IMG/VR virus record: IMGVR_UViG_3300021375_001709 | Coordinates: 1-36,628 of that record | DNA length: 36,628 nt | Reading direction: 5' to 3' (one strand) | Source of the DNA: a virus | Shown here: piece after piece, positions 12,825 to 19,995 of the stretch | How positions within the stretch are numbered: position 1 is the stretch's first letter | How the letters are laid out: the number at the start of each line of letters is the position of its first letter | Program-made: the position numbers and the translations under genes | Notes under the pieces: model-generated | Databases searched by the model: none | The model's input: only the letters and a program-made list of their open reading frames with translations | What the model was told of the DNA's origin: nothing

Positions 12825-14140
12825 TATTTTTTTCCAAAGTCTAGTTTAGTTGCCATTTGTCTTTGTTCTAGTTGTGCAATTACTTTAAGTAATTTACCCA
12901 TCTCTACAATATTACGAACATATCCTTTACCTTCTGATTTGAAGTTAGAACGTAATCGTAAGAACATAGCATCACCACCATTTTCACCACGTCCCCATAT
13001 TTCAATCTTTGCTGGTTTACGCTGTCCTGGTGCTTCATATTTTAGATACAAATCAATGTTGTCCATTGCTTTGCGTAGTTTATCACCAAACTCTAGCTCA
13101 GTATATCCTGGAGCATTTGGTGTTGTTTTTAATATTACCATACTTGTACCATCTTCACCACCAGTTGCGTGATGTTTAATACCGTTGTACAGTCTTTCTA
13201 TAAATGTTGCTTCTTGCTGTGAATTATCTCCAGCCAATTCTGCTTCAATACTTTTAGCTACTTGGTTATAAACTTTATGTATTGCTTCAAAACTTGTTAC
13301 TGGATCACCATCTACAAATTCATTTTTAAGTCTATTATCAACATTAACTCCAAATGATTCTTGGAAGAAACGTTCAATAGCATCAAAGTTATATCCACTT
13401 GCTTGTCCAAATTGTTTTACATCTCCAGCTTTCAAACTTAGTAGATTAATAGTTGTACCATCAATATCTAGGAATAGGTCCGCTTTTATTGATTGATCAG
13501 TAACACCGTCAGCATTAACAATAACTTGGTTAGCATTGTTATCACTTATAATCTTCTGTAGTGCTACCTTTACTGCTGGATTCTGATTTCCGAATTGTAC
13601 TGCACTACGTACTGCTCCTAAAATTTGAGGGTGTGGATTACCTGATGTGCCTGCACCTACTACTGCTTTATAGCTAGTTGTGTTTAATGCAAGATGAAAG
13701 TGTATTTTATCATTTTTACTTGCTCCAGATACTGTGCCTTTTAAATTGTTTTTACCAATAAGCTCACCACCGGCAAGTTGTGCAAAAACTTTAAAAATGT
13801 CTTCTTCTGAAATTTGTTGCTTTCTTGATTGGAATACTGCATATACAGCCGCACCCAATGCGGCTTCACCTACATCACCAGCATTAAAGTCTTTGCCACT
13901 TTTATATTCTGGAGTTTTCTGTAGTGAACTAAGTACTAGTTCATCACCATCTGCTGTACGTAAAACTACTTTGCTTGGATCTGATACTGGTATAATATCA
14001 CCATTGTCTGCTAGATCCATATTTTCTGTTGAAGGTATATTGGTGCCGCTTGCCACTCCGAAGTATGCTTTAACAATGTCATTAGCCGCACTTGGGTTAA
14101 CGATTACTTTCTCACCACTTTTCCTGTTTTTCAGGGACAA
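12824..14140 (-). CDS. Large phage protein, probably the frameshifted 3' part of a longer gene
   Basis: A 438-residue frame whose only possible start is TTG 14140 (or other weak codons), with no SD close by. Its first residues run through the 3' end of the 48-aa ORF (14112-14258) in another frame. Joining the two by a single-base shift gives a continuous sequence, IVPE(K/N)RKSGEKVIV, that reads like one domain. The protein is soluble. An early helix carries GEAALGAAVYAVFQSRKQQ (91-109). A later SIKADLFLDIDG and INLLSLKAGDVKQFG (218-245) give an E...D...SxK order reminiscent of PD-(D/E)XK nucleases, which is tentative. The C-terminal part contains KIEIWGRGENGGDAMFLRLR. The intact family may be virion-associated. 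Confidence 0.8.
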   Translation of the reverse strand: MSLKNRKSGEKVIVNPSAANDIVKAYFGVASGTNIPSTENMDLADNGDIIPVSDPSKVVLRTADGDELVLSSLQKTPEYKSGKDFNAGDVGEAALGAAVYAVFQSRKQQISEEDIFKVFAQLAGGELIGKNNLKGTVSGASKNDKIHFHLALNTTSYKAVVGAGTSGNPHPQILGAVRSAVQFGNQNPAVKVALQKIISDNNANQVIVNADGVTDQSIKADLFLDIDGTTINLLSLKAGDVKQFGQASGYNFDAIERFFQESFGVNVDNRLKNEFVDGDPVTSFEAIHKVYNQVAKSIEAELAGDNSQQEATFIERLYNGIKHHATGGEDGTSMVILKTTPNAPGYTELEFGDKLRKAMDNIDLYLKYEAPGQRKPAKIEIWGRGENGGDAMFLRLRSNFKSEGKGYVRNIVEMGKLLKVIAQLEQRQMATKLDFGKK

Positions 14141-14258
14141 TCTCTAAAGGTTCGCCTTCTTTAATTTTTCTAATTAATACACTTAAATACTTTCCAGCAT
14201 GTTTGCGTAGTTCACTATTACTTAGACTTGCTTCGTTTAGAATTTCTTGAAATCGCAT
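14112..14258 (-). CDS. N-terminal part of the frameshifted gene, 48 aa, I-x-E/L-x-E tag
   Basis: A frame from ATG 14258 to TGA 14112-14114, with the ribosome binding site AAGGAAAAGG upstream and a late-type box at 14284-14292. The product starts MRFQEILNEASLSNSELRKH and continues KYLSVLIRKIKEGEPLEIVP. The +1 frame from the AAAAA run near 14125-14131 continues smoothly into the 438-aa frame, so this is probably the true start of that protein (about 486 aa in total). The N-terminus resembles the capsid-targeting peptide of T4 internal head proteins, with LNE-A matching the prohead protease rule. A short stand-alone protein remains possible. Confidence 0.65.
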   Translation of the reverse strand: MRFQEILNEASLSNSELRKHAGKYLSVLIRKIKEGEPLEIVPEKQEKW

Positions 14259-14283
14259 TGTAGTTTACCTTTTCCTTATATTG

Positions 14284-14292
14284 TATTTATTC
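14284..14292 (-). promoter_or_regulatory. T4-late-like promoter box
   Basis: On the minus strand GAATAAATA (14292-14284), overlapping the TAA stop of the ANL gene. It lies 25 bases before ATG 14258, leaving room for a leader with an SD. It resembles the T4 late consensus TATAAATA. Confidence 0.5.
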
Positions 14293-15345
14293 AAATCGTT
14301 GTGTACGGATGATCTTTCTTAAATTATCATCTACCCTTATCTCATCAACTTGTCTAACTTTAAATCTGGGAATATCAGCATAACGCTGTTTTACCTTTCC
14401 TTCATCTAAAGTTCCTGTATAATACAACACACATTTATGTCCTACTTGTTGGCATAACGCTAACTCAGCACCATATGCAACCGCAGTTTTTTCAATTTGT
14501 TCTGGATAAACTCTGTAAACATCTTGCTTAAACATATTAGGTACTCTGCCATTAAGAGTAAATCTATTTATATCACCCTCAACACAATCACCACTTATCC
14601 AATATTCGTCTTGTGTACTCCACTTAGCACATATTTGTGTGTTATGTAGTTTAACACTACACCCTGGAGGTATACTATCTTTTGTGTATATATTTTCTTC
14701 CTCGCTATATAAAACAATAGGAGGTACTTCTGTACTGCCGTATACGTTATAAACTTTATTTGGATTATGTGATCTCAATTCTTCCATACATCCTTCAGGT
14801 GTAAAATCACTACCTATAATTAATTTATCAACACTACTAAAGTCTAGTTCTTGCCACTTTGAATGTTTATGTAAGGATTTCCATGCGTTCGGTAATACAA
14901 GAGTATGTGTAGGTCTTACTTTGTGTATTCTATCTACGTAACTTATACCTTTAAATGTTTCAATGTACAATTCACAATCTAACTCTGCGGCCAGATATAG
15001 ACTTAATACACTCCAAGCAATACCACGTGGACTATATAAACTATAAATTTTACTGTTACTATTTAAATCAAGTAGTTTAATATTGGCTTCAACTACTTCT
15101 TGTATCGTGTCTCTTGAATGACTGATACGTTGTGGATACCCTGTTGTTCCACTAGTTGTTACGTTTACAAATCCTGGACCTTCTTCTCCATACCCGTAAC
15201 CTAATCCATGTTTCCAGTTATGCATTCCTGCTAAAATGTTTTCCTTGTAGTCTGCTGTCAGTGTTTGTTGATAGCCAGGATATTCATTTAACTTTCTTCT
15301 TAGATCAACGGAGGATAGTTCGTCCCCATCAATATATATTTTCAT
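14287..15345 (-). CDS. ANL-superfamily adenylate-forming enzyme (acyl/aryl-AMP ligase-like)
   Basis: A 352-residue enzyme with the ANL core motifs in order. The A3 P-loop is VTTSGTTGYPQR (62-73), with R in place of the usual K. A5 is YNVYGSTEVPP (199-209), A7 is YWISGDCVEGD (248-258), and A8 is NGRVPNMFKQDVYRVYPEQIE split over 265-285. Near the end VDDNLRKIIR holds the candidate A10 lysine, Lys344. ANL enzymes activate carboxylates as acyl-AMP and pass them to CoA, a carrier protein or another acceptor. The protein is about 150 residues shorter than typical members, mainly at the N-terminus. It is coupled by ATGA to the DUF6356-like gene, behind an ATP-grasp-like gene. I know of no well-studied phage example. 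The substrate is unknown. Confidence 0.9.
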   Translation of the reverse strand: MKIYIDGDELSSVDLRRKLNEYPGYQQTLTADYKENILAGMHNWKHGLGYGYGEEGPGFVNVTTSGTTGYPQRISHSRDTIQEVVEANIKLLDLNSNSKIYSLYSPRGIAWSVLSLYLAAELDCELYIETFKGISYVDRIHKVRPTHTLVLPNAWKSLHKHSKWQELDFSSVDKLIIGSDFTPEGCMEELRSHNPNKVYNVYGSTEVPPIVLYSEEENIYTKDSIPPGCSVKLHNTQICAKWSTQDEYWISGDCVEGDINRFTLNGRVPNMFKQDVYRVYPEQIEKTAVAYGAELALCQQVGHKCVLYYTGTLDEGKVKQRYADIPRFKVRQVDEIRVDDNLRKIIRTQRFE

Positions 15346-15587
15346 TCCATCATCATTTTTTTAGGTTTTGGTTTAGGCTCTGCGACACATTCTGGAAAGT
15401 TTTTCTCTGTGCCATCTGTAATTTTCTTCGCTAATTTGTATGGTAAAAACCCAAACATAAAAGGAAATACTGCATGTATTAATCCTAATATTCCTACTAG
15501 GAATGCTATGCCTGCATAATATACTGCGATATAGAAATGCTTAAACCAGCTTGCGCCGGCTTTGCTTAAATGATCCCATTCAAACAT
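15342..15587 (-). CDS. DUF6356-like small membrane protein, 81 aa
   Basis: An 81-residue protein with a strong ribosome binding site, AAGGAG, before ATG 15587. It starts HLSKAGASWFKHF (residues 6-18), then has hydrophobic segments at about 19-37 (IAVYYAGIAFLVGILGLIHA and on) and 40-50 around HAVFPFMFGFLPYKLA. It ends in a Lys/Pro/Met tail (EPKPKPKKMMME). The H-L...G-x-S-x-F-x-H start and the I-H-A-x-x-P segment fit the DUF6356 family of alphaproteobacteria, from memory. The family has no known activity. It is translated together with the ANL enzyme. Confidence 0.75.
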   Translation of the reverse strand: MFEWDHLSKAGASWFKHFYIAVYYAGIAFLVGILGLIHAVFPFMFGFLPYKLAKKITDGTEKNFPECVAEPKPKPKKMMME

Positions 15588-15602
15588 ATTAACTCCTTAC
15601 TG

Positions 15603-16253
15603 TTACTTATAGTAGAATCCGATTCGCTTAGGTGAAATATTACCGTCTGCGTCATCTTCATTGGCTATAAATGTGTATCCACCTTCAACCCATTGTGTAT
15701 GTGTTTGCACATCATCACCGTCCCATATTGGGATTACTTCTGTTGCATTTTTAGGAAAATCATGATTACCATGTCTTAAATGCACTTCAATTATTTTTCC
15801 ACCAACCCATTCTATATTACACTGGTTTGGACTTAGTGCGCCTTCTAACCAAGTTGGTATGCCACAATCTTCTGGCAACACATCAAGTTTTTGCCACCTA
15901 GCAAATTTTACAAGATTTTGTTTGTTATTCCAACCCTGTGCAACAAATGTGTTATAACGCTCACCTTTACGAAATATAAAATCTGCTGTTATATGGTCAC
16001 CTTCAAATACTTCACACCAAAAATAACCTGGTTCAGTAGTTGGGACTTTTCCTGTTTTACATGTTACTATTTTTGCGCCTGCACCCATACCTGATAGATT
16101 TGTAATTGGCCTTATAATATAGTCGCCTTCTCTATCAACTTTTGTACCTGCAGGACCGCAATGGTATTCTAATTTTTCGGAAAGTTGTAGTTTGTTGTAT
16201 ACCCAATTCGAGCCAGGAAATTTGTGATAGGCTTCATCATCATTCATATACAT
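15603..16253 (-). CDS. ATP-grasp-like protein
   Basis: A 216-residue protein. The segment DREGDYIIRPITNLSGMGAGA reads like the ATP-grasp nucleotide-binding strand and glycine loop. EPGYFWCEVFEGDHITADF provides the acidic strand. NIEWVGGKIIEVHLRHGNHDF resembles the conserved E-x-N metal-binding end, with H in the last position. The ATP-grasp fold joins an acyl-phosphate to an amine or thiol. It is small for the family and lacks an obvious N-terminal substrate domain, so substrates cannot be guessed. ATG 16247 is an alternative start and neither start has a strong SD. It is the first gene of a three-gene unit with DUF6356 and ANL. Confidence 0.68.
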   Translation of the reverse strand: MYMNDDEAYHKFPGSNWVYNKLQLSEKLEYHCGPAGTKVDREGDYIIRPITNLSGMGAGAKIVTCKTGKVPTTEPGYFWCEVFEGDHITADFIFRKGERYNTFVAQGWNNKQNLVKFARWQKLDVLPEDCGIPTWLEGALSPNQCNIEWVGGKIIEVHLRHGNHDFPKNATEVIPIWDGDDVQTHTQWVEGGYTFIANEDDADGNISPKRIGFYYK

Positions 16254-16292
16254 GTCTCACACGGCCTAAGTGGCGCCTCTGATGGGCTTATT

Positions 16293-16310
16293 ACTAGTTG
16301 CGTAACTAGT
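16293..16310. repeat. Short inverted repeat
   Basis: ACTAGTT (16293-16299), GCGT, AACTAGT (16304-16310): perfect 7-bp arms around 4 bases, in the 79-base gap between the zinc-ribbon gene and the ATP-grasp-like gene. There is no T-run, so it is not a clear terminator. It could be a binding site, a weak terminator or an mRNA processing stem. Confidence 0.5.
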
Positions 16311-16332
16311 TACTTTGCCACCGCGAATAAAA

Positions 16333-16530
16333 TTATGCATTTTCACGCACCGCGGATTCTTTTGTACATAGCTTGCATCTACAAGCATGACATATTTTTA
16401 TTTCTCTGTACTCACCACCATCACATGCATAGTCTTTAGTTTGTACATATTTGGCAGTTCCACAATGAGATCCCCAACCACAGTTCTGGCAATTCATACC
16501 TTCACTCATATGGTGTAAATCAATAACCAT
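16333..16530 (-). CDS. Zinc-ribbon small protein, 65 aa
   Basis: A 65-residue protein with eight cysteines. C14 and C17 lie in NCQNCGWGSHC (which includes C23), C36 lies in YACDGGEY, and C47, C50, C52 and C55 lie in KICHACRCKLC. This gives two CxxC knuckles spaced like a zinc ribbon, with extra cysteines. ATG 16530 is the longest frame. ATGs at 16509 (MSEGMN) and 16497 (MNCQNC) are good alternatives because the first residues look unlike the rest. I recall similar 'NCGWGSHCG' proteins from marine T4-like phages. Zinc binding is likely, with a DNA or protein partner unknown. Confidence 0.82.
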   Translation of the reverse strand: MVIDLHHMSEGMNCQNCGWGSHCGTAKYVQTKDYACDGGEYREIKICHACRCKLCTKESAVRENA

Positions 16531-16533
16531 TCA

Positions 16534-17634
16534 TTACATACCGTATATTTGTGTAGATTCGTCCCAACTATTAAGTAATTTTTCTAGTTGTTCTTTCATT
16601 CTATATAAATCACCTGTACCTGCTTTATCGCCTGTATTAAAATAAAGGTGGCTATTTCTAGCTCTAAACTCTATTGCATGATCTAAACTTTCTATAGTAG
16701 TGTTTAACTTTGATTTAACAGCATTTAATTGTTTAGCATCTAATGTTCTATAAAATTCAACGTCCTTCTCTTCGTCTGCTTCTACTGCATATCTAGATGG
16801 GATATCACTATGAGATAGTCTACCCTCTTTAAACATGCGTGATGGAATCTTTTCTTTTTCAATCTTACTAGCATACTGTATATCGTTTTTATCTACTGGA
16901 CCTTTGAAACCATATGAACGATCGTAAATATGTTCCCAACCATTCCCATCATTTTTAATATATGAGATTGCTGTATCTGGATAACGAACAATACCATATT
17001 TTGTATCGCCTGCTTCGTTAATTTCGTTACGTTGTAAGAAACTTTGAATAACATCTGCGTCTAATGATGTTAGTAGTTCGTGCATTACTTTTTCATAACC
17101 ATGCTTTTCGATCATGTCATATACTGGCTGTGTATAATATCCGCCTGCTTCTTCGATATCTTCATTCTGGCGTTTAAGAACAGCCATGACTTGCTTATGA
17201 CCAGATAGACCTTTTGAAAGTTTTTCAATAGCATTTACTGCACCAGTCATATTGCCACCTTTGTAACGTGGATCAGATGCAATACCAATAGCCATTTTGA
17301 TTTCTTTTGGTGAGAAATCTTCTTTTACTGGTGCTTTGTATTCATATCTAGGATCGCCTGCTTTATAACGTTGCCATGCTGGAGTGTTTCCCTCTTTATC
17401 AGCATTTGTTACTTGCATTTTACGATCTGCTTCTTTTTTGTCGTCTGCTGATTCTACTGTTGGATTAGCTGGACTTGAATCTCTTGTAATTTTTTTAGCA
17501 AGTCTTTTTTGTTTATTGCCATTTTTATTTTTTGGCATAATTGATCTTACCTGTGTATTAGGAAATACACTACCTTCGTTTGACAATAGATCAACCTCTT
17601 TGTTGTCTATATTATTCAGTTGATCCATTCTCAT
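16534..17634 (-). CDS. Putative virion-associated protein, 366 aa
   Basis: A 366-residue soluble protein. The start is ATG 17634, with AAGGA upstream. The first 75 residues are low-complexity, polar and basic (KNKNGNKQKRLAKKITRDSS). Residues about 93-170 hold DFSPKEIKMAIGIASDPRYK, GNMTGAVNAIEKLSKGLSGH and VMAVLKRQNE, a helical module that I recall from virion-linked proteins of marine phages. The rest includes a beta-rich segment (TKYGIVRYPDTAISYIKND) and a long C-terminal helix (LNTTIESLDHAIEFRAR). It heads a run of virion-type genes (17990-19960). No enzyme motifs. Confidence 0.75.
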   Translation of the reverse strand: MRMDQLNNIDNKEVDLLSNEGSVFPNTQVRSIMPKNKNGNKQKRLAKKITRDSSPANPTVESADDKKEADRKMQVTNADKEGNTPAWQRYKAGDPRYEYKAPVKEDFSPKEIKMAIGIASDPRYKGGNMTGAVNAIEKLSKGLSGHKQVMAVLKRQNEDIEEAGGYYTQPVYDMIEKHGYEKVMHELLTSLDADVIQSFLQRNEINEAGDTKYGIVRYPDTAISYIKNDGNGWEHIYDRSYGFKGPVDKNDIQYASKIEKEKIPSRMFKEGRLSHSDIPSRYAVEADEEKDVEFYRTLDAKQLNAVKSKLNTTIESLDHAIEFRARNSHLYFNTGDKAGTGDLYRMKEQLEKLLNSWDESTQIYGM

Positions 17635-17645
17635 TGTAATTTTCC

Positions 17646-17990
17646 TTACTGTTGTGGCGTATCGTCATTAGCTGGTGCTTCTACCCACTCTACAGTGCCA
17701 TCAGCTTGTTCTTGTAATCCTGCTTCGGTTACTGGTGCTGGTGCTTCTGCATGTGTATCCATAATTGGATCTGGCATATGCATCTCAGTCATCATTGAAC
17801 TCTGTGTTCCTGCTGTAGACATATGGTTCATTAAAGTAGCCCACATATCTCTTGCATTATGTCTGCTGTCTAATTCCATTCCATGCATTCTTGCTTCTGT
17901 TTCCATCATCATTTTGATAGATTTTTCCATGTCCGATGCGTTTCTCATCATATCTTCCATGCTTTGAATCATTGCTTCTGTTACGTACAT
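17646..17990 (-). CDS. Methionine-rich hypothetical protein, 114 aa
   Basis: A 114-residue protein with an exceptional methionine content, about one residue in six, concentrated in residues 1-77 (for example MIQSMEDMMRNASDMEKSIK and KMMMETEARMHGME). The N-terminal two thirds is an amphipathic helix. The C-terminal third is acidic, with Ala and Pro (PAPVTEAGLQEQADG). ATG 17990 has GGGGAGA upstream. It lies between two virion-type genes. The pattern suits a scaffold-like or coiled helix bundle. No family is known to me. Confidence 0.72.
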   Translation of the reverse strand: MYVTEAMIQSMEDMMRNASDMEKSIKMMMETEARMHGMELDSRHNARDMWATLMNHMSTAGTQSSMMTEMHMPDPIMDTHAEAPAPVTEAGLQEQADGTVEWVEAPANDDTPQQ

Positions 17991-18011
17991 TTTAGTCTCC
18001 CCGTTAAACCG

Positions 18012-19544
18012 TTACTTGCCTCCGGCATGCATAGCGGCCATGTGTTTATTGTACTTCTCAGTACCCTTTTTGTGTGGGCTTTTGCCCTCTGCCATTTTTG
18101 CTTCAAGTTGCTTACGCATTGACTTAACAAAGTTGGCGCCTTCAACATAATCATTTGGCTCTGAGTTATCCGGTTTTGCATCTTGGTATTTTGAACCATC
18201 TACATCACCTTCTTTATTGACTTTTGCATTACCCATTTTAACAATAGTTAAAACTTTGTCTTTATCTAACATTGCTTTCTTAGAAAGTTCATCTAAGTTT
18301 TTAGCGCCAAATGCGCCTGGAACACCGAATCCTTCGAGATGTTCACCTACACGACCTACATAGTTAAGTGTTTCCATTGGATCCTTAATACCTAGTGTTT
18401 TTGTTAAAGAATCAATATCTGCTTTATGTGCTTTATAGTCCATTGACATGTCTTCAAGTTTTCTACCTATTGCTTGGAAATCAGGCTTGTTTTCATTTAA
18501 TGCCGGTTTGCCTTCGTCTGCACTTGAATTCATTTTAGTTAGTACATCCATACCAAATCCACTATCTGATGATCCACTACCTGTTCCGTAAATAGCCGCA
18601 TTTGCACCAGCGGCACCAGCCGCTTTTGTCTTTGCGCCTTTTCTTTTAAATGCACGTTTTAATACTTTACCAGTACGTTTAATTCCACGTTTCGCTACTG
18701 ACTTAGCTATATTGCCTGCACCCTTGCCTGCAATCTGTCTAATAACCCAAGGTGCCGCCGTTCTTGCCGCCGCCACTGCTAGTGGTATTAATGGAAGAGC
18801 TTCTGCAAGTTGTTGTGCTTCATCTTCTCTTCCTTCTGCTTTAAGTTGTAAGTAACGCATTGCTGGTGATAAGTCATCTTCCTTTTCACAACCGCAATCT
18901 TCCATTACGCTTTCTACCATTGATTCATCATATTGTTTCCAGTCATCATATGATAGGAATATATCCGTATCTGGATCGTAGTATTTGCCAGCCTTTGGAT
19001 CGTAATATAGAACTTTCCCTGAGCGAGTTGGGATAGGACCTTCAAGTCCATCACGTTCTTGATATTTTTCTTTATCCATTGGAGGTAAAACTTCGTAACC
19101 TTCTTCCATCTCTGGTTCCATTGCTGGTTCCATTCCTGGTTCCATTTCTGGTTGTTTCTGAGCATTGTATTCTGTGTAACGACGAACAGCGTCAATAGCT
19201 TCAGAGGATTGTGCAATTTTGCTTTGAACCCAAGGTTCCAAATCATCTCTATCATCAATCATACCATGTAATGTAATGGCATCTCGTGCCATAAAGTATA
19301 GTTGTGAACGTGCCATAAAGCCATCGTCATCATCACTATCTAATACACCTTCTGTCAGTGTAGATGTGCCTAATGCTTGCTTTAGTGTTTCAAAAGCTGA
19401 GTTAATCTCTGCTAATGTACTTACATCACCATTGCTTTCCATAACTGCATTTTCTAGTTTACCATTTTGGCGGAATACCTTTTGCAATTTTTCTACTTGC
19501 TCTAGTGCTCCTTCAAATGTTTTTTCAATTTTTTGTTCGCTCAT
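18012..19544 (-). CDS. Large multi-segment virion-type protein, 510 aa
   Basis: A 510-residue protein of distinct segments. It has a helical N-terminus (1-130) and a short MEP repeat (EMEPGMEPAMEPEMEEG, 133-149). A tyrosine/aspartate segment, LYYDPKAGKYYDPDTDIF (179-196), looks like two copies of YYDP. A hydrophobic stretch, LPLIPLAVAAARTAAP (250-265), is followed by a very basic, Ala/Gly-rich region (268-320). The C-terminal helical part contains VGRVGEHLEGFGV and ends in a lysine- and histidine-rich tail (SPHKKGTEKYNKHMAAMHAG). The hydrophobic-then-basic order recurs in the CCA-adding protein. A head-internal or DNA-ejection role is inferred. The SD GAGGT lies in the end of the preceding gene. 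Confidence 0.78.
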   Translation of the reverse strand: MSEQKIEKTFEGALEQVEKLQKVFRQNGKLENAVMESNGDVSTLAEINSAFETLKQALGTSTLTEGVLDSDDDDGFMARSQLYFMARDAITLHGMIDDRDDLEPWVQSKIAQSSEAIDAVRRYTEYNAQKQPEMEPGMEPAMEPEMEEGYEVLPPMDKEKYQERDGLEGPIPTRSGKVLYYDPKAGKYYDPDTDIFLSYDDWKQYDESMVESVMEDCGCEKEDDLSPAMRYLQLKAEGREDEAQQLAEALPLIPLAVAAARTAAPWVIRQIAGKGAGNIAKSVAKRGIKRTGKVLKRAFKRKGAKTKAAGAAGANAAIYGTGSGSSDSGFGMDVLTKMNSSADEGKPALNENKPDFQAIGRKLEDMSMDYKAHKADIDSLTKTLGIKDPMETLNYVGRVGEHLEGFGVPGAFGAKNLDELSKKAMLDKDKVLTIVKMGNAKVNKEGDVDGSKYQDAKPDNSEPNDYVEGANFVKSMRKQLEAKMAEGKSPHKKGTEKYNKHMAAMHAGGK

Positions 19545-19549
19545 AGTCG

Positions 19550-19960
19550 TTACCTCTTGTTAATTCCTCTTGAATTGGCTCCGCCTTTTTTGCGGATCTG
19601 TTCTAAATCTTCTAATGCACTAATAAGTGCATCCAATTTTGGTTTAAATGTGCCTTTATCCAATTCGTATTGGATTCTTTCCCAATTATCTTGGTCAGCA
19701 AATTTTGCTAAACCTTCTAGCATTTGAGTACACATACGCTTTAATTGATCTAAGTTTAATCTACCATAACCTTGAATTAATACTTCAGGATTATTAGGAT
19801 CTTCCTTATTCATAGCGTAGACACTCTCTTCTACCTTCTTTTTAGCCTTCTTTTTAATACGTTTAATGATTCCAGGTCCACCATTTAGAAATCCATTGCC
19901 ATTGCCCATTGAGCCAGCGAAGGCGCCTGATACATTTTCACTTATTTCATCTATTTTCAT
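19550..19960 (-). CDS. I-x-E-tagged small virion-type protein, 136 aa
   Basis: A 136-residue protein starting MKIDEISENVSGAFAGSMG. The first residues carry the I-x-E tag (MKIDE) and a second one (ISE). Then come a glycine-rich stretch with NGNGFLNGGPGIIKR, a basic patch (KRIKKKAKKKVEESV) and a helical domain (QLKRMCTQMLEGLAKFADQD, then KLDALISALEDLEQIRKKGG). A late-type box GCTAAATA (19988-19981) lies 20 bases upstream, with AAGG between. Late expression and packaging into the head are inferred. Function unknown. Confidence 0.78.
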   Translation of the reverse strand: MKIDEISENVSGAFAGSMGNGNGFLNGGPGIIKRIKKKAKKKVEESVYAMNKEDPNNPEVLIQGYGRLNLDQLKRMCTQMLEGLAKFADQDNWERIQYELDKGTFKPKLDALISALEDLEQIRKKGGANSRGINKR

Positions 19961-19980
19961 AACACATTTACCTTATACTG

Positions 19981-19988
19981 TATTTAGC
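19981..19988 (-). promoter_or_regulatory. T4-late-like promoter box
   Basis: GCTAAATA on the minus strand (19988-19981), followed by CAGTATAAGG and then ATG 19960. It fits a late-type box with a normal leader and SD. Confidence 0.5.
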
Positions 19989-19995
19989 ATTATCT

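Noticed and set aside
12824-14140. Firm call as a PD-(D/E)XK restriction-type nuclease
   Set aside because: An E...D...SLK order can be found, but spacing and secondary structure cannot be verified without a model.
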